Assembly (NCBI RefSeq): GCF_014879935.1
Contig: NZ_JACSRD010000169.1
Coordinates: 1-64,000, forward strand
Origin: Prosthecobacter sp.
GTDB taxonomy: Bacteria > Verrucomicrobiota > Verrucomicrobiia > Verrucomicrobiales > Verrucomicrobiaceae
Length of the DNA: 64,000 nt
Direction: 5' to 3'
Shown: positions 52,497 to 61,400 of the stretch, piece by piece
Layout: every line of letters starts with the position of its first letter
How positions within the stretch are numbered: position 1 is the first letter of the stretch
Made by a program: the position numbers and the translations under genes
Notes under the pieces: generated by a model
What the model was told of the DNA's origin: nothing
The model's database searches: none
The model's input: only the letters and a program-made list of their open reading frames with translations

Positions 52497-55400
52497 TCAA
52501 GCACGCGCGCGGCGGCGGCGCATCAGCAATCCAAACAAGCCAAGCAGGAGGAACAATGCCCTGGAGGGCTCTGGCACAACCACCAGAATGCCGTAACTGT
52601 CGAACACACTCGTGTCCCAGGCGAAACCAGACAACGCGCCCGAGAAGTCCTCCAACTGAAGATTGGCGAGGCTGAAGGCACCGCCGCTCATGGTTGAGAG
52701 CGAGTTTTGGTCTGTGGTGGAAGCCTTGGACCAGTCGAGGAGGTTGAAGACGCTGCCGTAGGTCACCGAGGTCAATCCGTTCAGTGAAACTGCGACGCGC
52801 ACATCGCCAGTGGACGTGTTCCCAAGAACGATGGTGCCACTGGCGGAAATGTAGTCATGGCTGCCCGCTGGTGCATTGTTCCAGGTGGTGTCAGCAATGC
52901 CTCCGGACAGCGATGCCAGATAGCCGGCTGCATCGCCGCCGGGATTCGCCTGATACCACGCGGCGAAACCTGCATCGATCGAATCGGCCGAGGTGACACC
53001 CAATTGGATCTGCGCGGTGTTGGCTGCCGTGATGGAGGTGGCGGCTGTGAAGGTCAGCGTCTTGTTGCTTGATGCGGCAGCGCCCTCACCCGGTGCCAGA
53101 ATCGTGTCGCTTCCGAGGACAGCGCTTCCGGCAATCGTTCCTGAGCCCGCCAATGTGGTGTCGCTGCCACTCAAAGTGACATCGCCGGTGCCAGTGCCCG
53201 AACCGGAGGTATTGTTCACTTCCAGGACGCCCGCCAGAACGCTGACAGGACCGGAAATGGTGTTGGCGGCGGTCAGTTTGAGCGTTCCTGCCCCGGCCTT
53301 GCTCACAGCACCAGCGCCTGCCACCACGCCATCAATCGTCAATGTTGTGGAGGCCGCCGTGTCGAAGGCACCACCTCCATTGGCGACGGTGACACCGCGG
53401 TTCGCGCTGAGTGACATGGTGCCTGTGGTCTTGAGCGTCCCCTGAGTGCTGCCACCGCCCACGGTCAGTTGATTGGCGACAAACGAGCCCGGTGTCGCCC
53501 CCAAATTGGCCTCCGACGCGACCTGGAGAGCTCCATTGCCGATGGTTGTGCGTCCGGTGAAGGTGGCGCTGTTGTCGCCGCTGAGAATCCAGGTGCCCGT
53601 TCCGACGGAACTCTTGAAGAGGCGCTGGGAACCGGTGATCTGCCCGCTGATTTCGCCATCGCCATCGCCCCGCAGCACAAAATCCTGGGTCCCCGCAGAG
53701 AGGTTCACATTCCCGCTGACGGTCAGTTTGCCCGAATCAGAGTTGAAGAGGACGCGGTTGGACCCGTCCGATCCCGTGTCCACCGTGACATTCGCGGTCC
53801 AGGTGTTGTTGCCACTCTGATTGTTGAGCGTGGAGCTTCCACCCGCGCCTGCTGCCAGTGCCAGCGTCTCACCCGCCACCGTGATTCCACCCGAGAGCGA
53901 CAGGGTGCCGCCCGCCGCCACACTGGTGCCGTTGGTGGTGCCACCCAACGCACCTCCATGGCTGACTGCGAGCACGCCAGCCGAGACCACGGTCTGTCCC
54001 GTGAAGGCATTGGCGGTGTCGAGGATCAAAGTGCCCGTGGTGGTCTTGGTCACGGTTGCTCCACCGTTGACCTCATTTAGATTACGAAGGGTTCCAGACT
54101 GGGCGTTGAACGTGATCGTTGCCGCAGCACTGCCGATGTTCCCGCCGGTCATGTCCAGGATGCCACCGTCGAGGGTGACGGTGTTGTTCTCGGTTCCCAG
54201 CCCGTTGGTATACTGGATGTTGCCACCCACTGTGAGCTGCCCGCCTGTGACTGAAATGGTGGCCGTGGCTGTGTTCAAGGCACGGAGAGTAGTCTGTCCC
54301 ATCGTGAGGTTGTTCGTGACCTCGAATGTGCCGCCACTGATGTTGAGAGTGGAAGTGGCGGTGTTCGCACCATTCACGGCCGCAGCGGTCGAGTTGTTGG
54401 CACCCATGGTCAGCGTGCCGACGGTGGTGGTGCCACCGGAAACGTTGACCGTGGCGTTGGTGTCAGAGCCAGCGACGTTGGTCGCCCCAGAGACAGAAAG
54501 AACACCCATGGTCATGGTGGTGATGGTGTTGGTTCCGCTGCCACTGATGTTCACGGTGGAGACGGCGTCGCCCGAAGTGCTGGCGGTGGAGACCGAGTTC
54601 GTACTCATGGTGACCGTGCCCGTGGTCACCGCCCCGCCGGCAAGATTCAGCGTTCCAGTCACAGTGGCAGTCGTCAATGTGCTGCCCGTGCGAGCCGCCA
54701 GATTGATGGCGGTGGCATCCAGCACTCCCGTGTCAAAGGTGAACAAGCCGGTGCCGCCTCCGGTCGTTCCTGCGCTGCGTCCGCCGATGGCAAGGGTGCT
54801 GACAAGGAGGTCCGCATTATGTCCGGTGAAGTCCACGGTGCCGAACAGGGCGGCAGAAGTGCTCGCCGCTCCATTTTGCACATTCATCGCGGAACGGGAC
54901 ACGCCATCAAGACCACGGACAACAATCGTGCCAGTGGTGCCATTGAAGTCCAAAGTGCCGCGCGCGCGGTTTCCTGAACCACCAATCGTGATCGTGGTGG
55001 CATTGAAGATGTTGGCACCGCTGCCCAGCTTGATGGCCTGGGTCACCGTGCTGGTGTCAGGGCTGTCAGAGGTGATGGTGGTGGCGATGATCGTGCTGTT
55101 GGCAGCCAAAATCAGGGTGGAGCCAGCAGCCGTACCACCACCGGAATTGGTCGGTGATCCCACACGGAAGGTGCCGGTGCCCAGATTGGCGTAGAAAGTT
55201 CCAAGGCCGCTCATGTCCAAAGTCCCCGCATTTGAAATGCTGGAGGTGGCACCGTTGCCCAACTGGAAGTTCGCGTTGGTCGGGGCACCAGCGGCACCGA
55301 TGGTCAACGTGCCGTCAGCACCGGTGACGGTGAGCTTGGTCGTGGTGTTGGCAGCCGAGTTATAGCCGACCGTGAAGGAACCGTTGATCCGCAAGGTCTG

Positions 55401-58400
55401 GCCGGCACCGATGGTGATGGTGTTGGCGACCGAATTGCTGGTCTGGGCAACGAATGCGCCGCCAAAGGTGGCGCTGGCGTCCAGTTGCATGGCCAGAGAG
55501 CTGGTGCTGCCGGCCGCCGCACCGAGCGTGAGGCCGTTGGTGACTGCGGAGAGATTCTGAGCCGAGGTGAACACCAGTGCACCTTCATTCAACACAGTGT
55601 TGCCACCATAAGTGTTGCTGCCGGCCAGAACCAACGTTCCGGTGCCTGACTTGGTCAGCGCAAAGGTGCCGGCACCGTCATCCATCACACCGCCGACGGT
55701 GAGAGTCTTGCCCAATGTGACCGTCGTGACGGAAACGTCGCCGCTGAGAGTGACGCTGCCAGTTCCGACATTCAGATCATCCGTACCCGTAAAGGTAAAC
55801 GCTCCGTTCCATTGCTGGGCCACATTCCCGGACAGAGTCAAAGCGCCGCCGCTGATGTTGTCGAAAGTGGTGCCACTTCCGATGGTGAAAAGACCCGAGC
55901 CGAGAGCCCCGGCATTGTTGAGATGCAGCGTACCCCCAAGCAGGCTGAAGCCACCGCTGTAGGTGTTCGTTCCGCCAAGCACCAACGTTCCAGCACCGGC
56001 TTTGGTGAGCACCCGACCGTTGCCATTGTCACTGATGACGCCTCCCACAGTCAGCGTCTGGCCGTTGACCGTGACGGTTGTGTGGTTGGGCATGGTGACC
56101 GCGCCGGCACCCAGGTCCAGCGAGCGAGTCCCGGTGAAGGTGAAGCTGCCGGCCCAGTTCATGGCGTTGCCGGTGGTCAAAGCCACGGCGGACGCTCCGG
56201 TGCTGTCGATCGTGGTGCCAACGCCGATCGTGAACAAGCCGGTTCCCAGCGCGGTCGCTGAATTGATGTTCAACGAGCCGCCGGAAAGCATTAGTCCGCC
56301 CGCACCGGAATTGTTGCCCGAGAGCGTGACCACCCCGGCTCCAGACTTGGTGACAGAACCTGTGAAAACTGTGTCTCCAGCGACCACCAAGCCGGCGCCT
56401 GTTGCCGAGACAAGCCACGTCTGGGAACTGCCGATGCTCAAGGGGGCCGCAATGGTGACGAGTCCCGCGTTGTCCTTGATCTCAATGCCTGCGGTGGTGC
56501 TCACTGGGACCAGCGCCAGGCTGCCACCCGTTCCCGGATTGATGGTCACAGCGGTGACGGTGGCGGGCACGCTTTCAAACACGAGGCTGTCGATGGTGAA
56601 CGCAGCATCGAGAGTGGTGGCGATTTCGGTGCCACTGCTGAAGGGCGCTCCAGCGGCACTGAAGACGACAGTGTTGCTGGCTTGCGGGACCTGGGTGGCA
56701 TCAATCAGACCTGCTGCATCTGTCGTCCAGTTGGCCGCCGCGGAACCGAGCGTGTTCCATGAGAAGTTCTGTCCACCGCGCCAGTAAACCGGCACAAACG
56801 GGGTGGCATCCAGAGTGACCAAGGTGTCTGTTTTGTTCAGTACCAGGTTCCAGCCGCTGATACCGGTGCCCAAGATATAGCTGGCGGCGTTCAAACCACC
56901 GGTGGCGGTGATGAGGTTGTAAGTTCCGGCCGCGATGCCGCTCCCAGCACTGAAGAAGTCCAGGATGATCGTCCCTGTCGCGGTGGCGGCATTGAGCACC
57001 GTGAGGCTGTCGTTGGTGATCCCGTCCAGATCGAAGCCAAGTCTGGCACCATCGTTCAAAGTCAGCGCGGCAAGGCCGCCCAGCGCCTGCGCCGCTCCGT
57101 TGCCAAAGTTCATGACACCCGTGGAAGACACTGTCAGGGCACCGATGCCGTCAGTGCCAAATTCAGCACGCAAGGTCCCGTTGCTGACGGTGACCTGCCC
57201 GCCATTGAGATCGGTGGTGCCACCCAGAACGACCGTTCCAGCCCCCGTCTTGGTCAGATTGCCGCTGCTGGACGGATTGACACCGCCTGTGAACTGGACT
57301 GTTCCGAGCGAGTCACTGGCGTTCAAGGTGGCACCTGACGCACCGACGGTAAGAACACGGTTGTTTCCGAGATCCACATTGCTGGAGCCTGTATAGCTGA
57401 GAGTCCCGCCATTCACGCTGATCGTGTTAGTGCCAGATCCGTCCCCAAGATTGCTGCTGCCTGAGAAGAACAGCGTGCCGGCGGTGACGCTGACAGCTCC
57501 ACTGAAAAGATTGGCACCGGCAAGCGTGACGTTGCCAGCGGTCGTCTTGTTCAGGCCGACAGAACCCGCCAGAATGGCGCTGACCGTGCCGTCACGGAGA
57601 TCATATGCAGCCGTCGAGGTAAGCACGCCCGTGGTGCCCGTGATGCTACCAGCCTGCAGGCTCACGGTTGCCACAGTGTCGTTGAAGGTGGCGACATTAA
57701 GCGTGCCGCCATTGACGGTGACATCGCCAGCATCGGCGAGTGCGTTGCTGAGGCCCAGCGCAAGGGTCCCGGCAGTGACGGAGGTGCCGCCAGTGTAGGT
57801 GCTGGCCCCCGTCAGGGTCAGGGTGCCTTCCCCAGTCTTGATGATGCCCCCCGAGGTGTTGCCACCATTGAACACAACGGCTCCGAACGTGGCCTGGGTC
57901 GTGTAGGTGGCTGTGTTGTCACCAAAGGCCAGCGTGAGGACATCCGTGTTCAGGTACCCTGTTCCGGGGTTGGTGATGGTGATGCTGGCGATCTTGAACG
58001 TGCCATTGCCAGTGCCATCATCCACCATGTTGGCGATAGCAGTAGCGCCCACGCCGCTGCCTCCGGTGATTTTGATCAGCGGCGCACCGATGTAGCCGCT
58101 GCCCTGGTCCACAACCGCAATGCTGGCGACACCTTCTCCTGTGGGAGCGAGCAAGGCAGCGGGCAACGTGGAATTGAAGCCGTTGGTGTCGATGGTGAGC
58201 CCTCCGCTGTAAATGTAGGCTCCGCTGGTGGCTGTGTGTGCCGCATTGGCGAAGACTCCCACCAAAGTCGTGGTGGCGGCATTGGTGACGAGTGTGCCGC
58301 CATTGACATTGAGCAGTGAAATGTTTCCGGAACTTCCGGTCCCGGCCCCAACAGCAATGCCGCCAGTGCTGGTACGAATGGTTCCTCCGGACAGCAGGTT

Positions 58401-61400
58401 GATGATGCCGACATTGTTCACGGAGTTGGCATTTCCCTGCATGAGGGTGATGGTGCCAGCGGTTCGGTTGATCAAACCTGAGCCGCGCACATTGACCACT
58501 GAATATGCATTGGCGACGTGGTTGAGCGCGAAACTGCCGCCGGCATTGTAAGTGCCGCCGGAGATGTCCACCAACGCATTACCGCTGCCATGGCCAATGA
58601 CAGACCAGGTGGCCACGTTCATGGTGCCCCCAGTCTGCACAAACACGCCTGTGGCACCGGCAAAGTTGTTGCCAGCGGCGGTCAACCGGGCCGTGTTGAG
58701 CACTCCGCCTGACAACTGGTAATAACCGTAACCACCCGCCACATTGCCCAGTGCGAAGCGATTCGTCCCGTCCGTCCCTGTGATTGTGACGTTGCTGCCG
58801 GACTGGTAACCCGCGCCTGCGGCAGTGGCATTGCTGCCAAAATCCAGATCCGCACTGGTCAGGTCTGCTCCGCTGTTAATGAGCAAGCGACCACGAGAGG
58901 CCGCAGTGTCACCCACCACAATCCCACCCGCACCCGTATTGGTGCTGCCGCTGATCAACAGCACGCCATCGCGCACGATGGTCGCGCCGGTGAAGGTATT
59001 GGTGCCACTTAATGTGAGGGTTCCCGTCCCCGCTTTTGTCAGCCCGAGCGTCGCGGCGGCGGCGTTGGACATGCTGCCCGCGAAGGTGGTGCTGGTGGCA
59101 TCCCCCACCGTGAGAACCACGTTGCCGCTGGCTGCTCCATTGACCAGGTTCGCGCCGGCGACACCGCTGAGAGAGCCAATGGTCTGGGCAAATCCATTCA
59201 GCGCCAAGGTTCCGGAGGCACCAATGGTGTAAGCCGAGGTGGGATTGAACGCATTGGCCGCCCCGCCGGCAAGAATACCTGCATTGACATTGGTGGCTCC
59301 GCTGTAGCTGCTGGTGCCAATGACACGCAGAATACCGTCCCCAGCCTTGGTGAGGCTGGCTGTGCCGCTGATGCCGCCACTGACGGTCAGGGCCGTCGCT
59401 GCATCTGTCACGGTCCAGGTCTGATCTCCCCCAAGAACCACCGGAGCGGAAATGGTGACCGACGGCGCAGCTCCCGTCTGCACCTCGATGCCGTTGGCGA
59501 TGGTGAGGCTGCCGCCTGTGCCCGGGGCGATGAGGATCGAGCCAAGCGGGCCGGAGCCGAGGGAGTTGTTGAAGGTCAGGTCCGCAATGCTGAACACAGC
59601 ATCCAGAGTCGTGTTGATGTTGGTGCCAGTTTGATTGCTGGTGCTGAAGAAGACACTGCTCGCTGCGCCCGGCGTCCCGTTGGCGTTCGTGGTGCCCGCC
59701 AGATCGCTGGCGAAGTTGGTGTTGATGCCATTCATGCCGATCCAACTGTTGTTGATCGTGCCGTTCCAGTAAATGTCTCCACTGGAGGCCGCTGCGGAGA
59801 GCTGCACAAGAGTGTCGGAGGCATTCAAACTGAGCGTGACGCCCGTCAAGGAGCCGCTCAGCTTGCCAATCGAATACGTGGCGTTGTTGAGCCCCCCTGA
59901 AGCAGCCAGCAGGTCGTAGTTCCCCGCGCCGAAGCCGGACAGGCCCGTCAGATTGAACACCACCTGGTTGGCCGTGGTGGCAGCACCCGAGGTGAAGAAA
60001 TGGTCGTAGTCACTGGTCGAGCCAAGCTCAAGCCCGAGGATGGCGGTTCCAAGCCCCGCGCCGAGGTTCAGCGGCCCCGCGCCGAGATCCACTCCCTGGC
60101 CTGCTCCATTGACCACATTGAAGGTGGCTCCGGCAGCAACCACCAGGCCGCTGGTCTGAAGAGGAGCAGAGGTCGATCCGGTGATGTTCAAAGTACCGCC
60201 ATTGACGGTGGTGCTTCCCGTGTAGTTGATCACCGCGCCTGAAAGAGTGAGACTTCCGACACCTGATTTGACCAGCGCAAGCTTGTCCTCGTCTGGATTC
60301 GCTCCGCCGACATCTCCGGAGAACGTGGTGATGACCGATTGGTCAATGGTGAGAACCGAAACTGTGGAACTGCCACCCACGATCTTGTTGGCGGTGCCAG
60401 TTCCTGCGGTGCTCAGCGATGCCACCGTGAGATCTGAAGCTCCCGAAGAGTTCCCCAGGCGCAAAAGGCCGGAAGTCGTGCCGCCGCCGAGTGTCAGGTC
60501 AGTCAACGAGGACAAACGATTGTTCGTTCCACCGTTGAGGGCCAGGCCACCATCCACAATGTTCGTGTCTCCCGTGTATGTGGCGACCGACAAGGCTCCG
60601 TCCAACGTCAGCAGACCGGCGCCCCGTTTGGTGAAGCTGCCCACGCCGCCGCCCAGGCTCTTGCTCACGGTGAGATCGATCCCGTTGGTATCCAACGTGC
60701 CGCCGCCGGTGAGAAGCGTGATCTGGCGCTCGGTGAAATCGTCCCCCGACCAGCCACTCGACAGACGCAGGGTGCCGCCGCCGAAGACAAGCTGGCCGCT
60801 GCTGCCGCCGATGTTGTCGAGATCGCCGATTTCGAGGACGCCTTCGTTGATCGTGGTCTTCCGCGCCCCCCCGCCTGCGGTGTTGGTGCCTGTCAGCAGC
60901 AATGTGCCACGGCCTGATTTTGTGATGTCCGCGACGGACACCAAGGTGGAGTCAATGACAGCCGAGAGCAGCGGAGTGGTCGCCGATGACGAAGGATTCA
61001 CGACATAGAACAGATATTCGTTGGTGCCGCCCACGGAAATGCCGTTGTCAAAACCGCCGAGAGTGACGCCATGCACCGATGATGCCGTGGCAGCCGTGTT
61101 CAGCGTGAACAGGAAGGCACCGCTGGTGACCTGAAGCGCCTGGCCGCTGCCGGAACCAGTGACATTGAGGGTGGAGGCCGCTGTGTTGTTGTTGTGAATC
61201 ACCAGCGCGTTCACAGTCGTGCCGCTCAGCGCTGTCAGGTCGGTGGTGAGGCTTTCACGCACGTTGCTGGTCGCTGCGGCGGCCGCGTAGGTGTCGTACT
61301 CGGTGGCAAGATTCAGGGGGCGGAAGCCTGCGCCTGAATCATAAGTGACAAGGCTGTCGCCCATGTCGTTGACTGTGGCCGTCGCTGAAATCGTCTGACC

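Noticed and set aside
52327-52596. 89-residue plus-strand frame between the giant genes
   Set aside because: It runs into the 3' end of gene B antisense, has an Arg/Pro/Ser-rich composition and no ribosome binding site.
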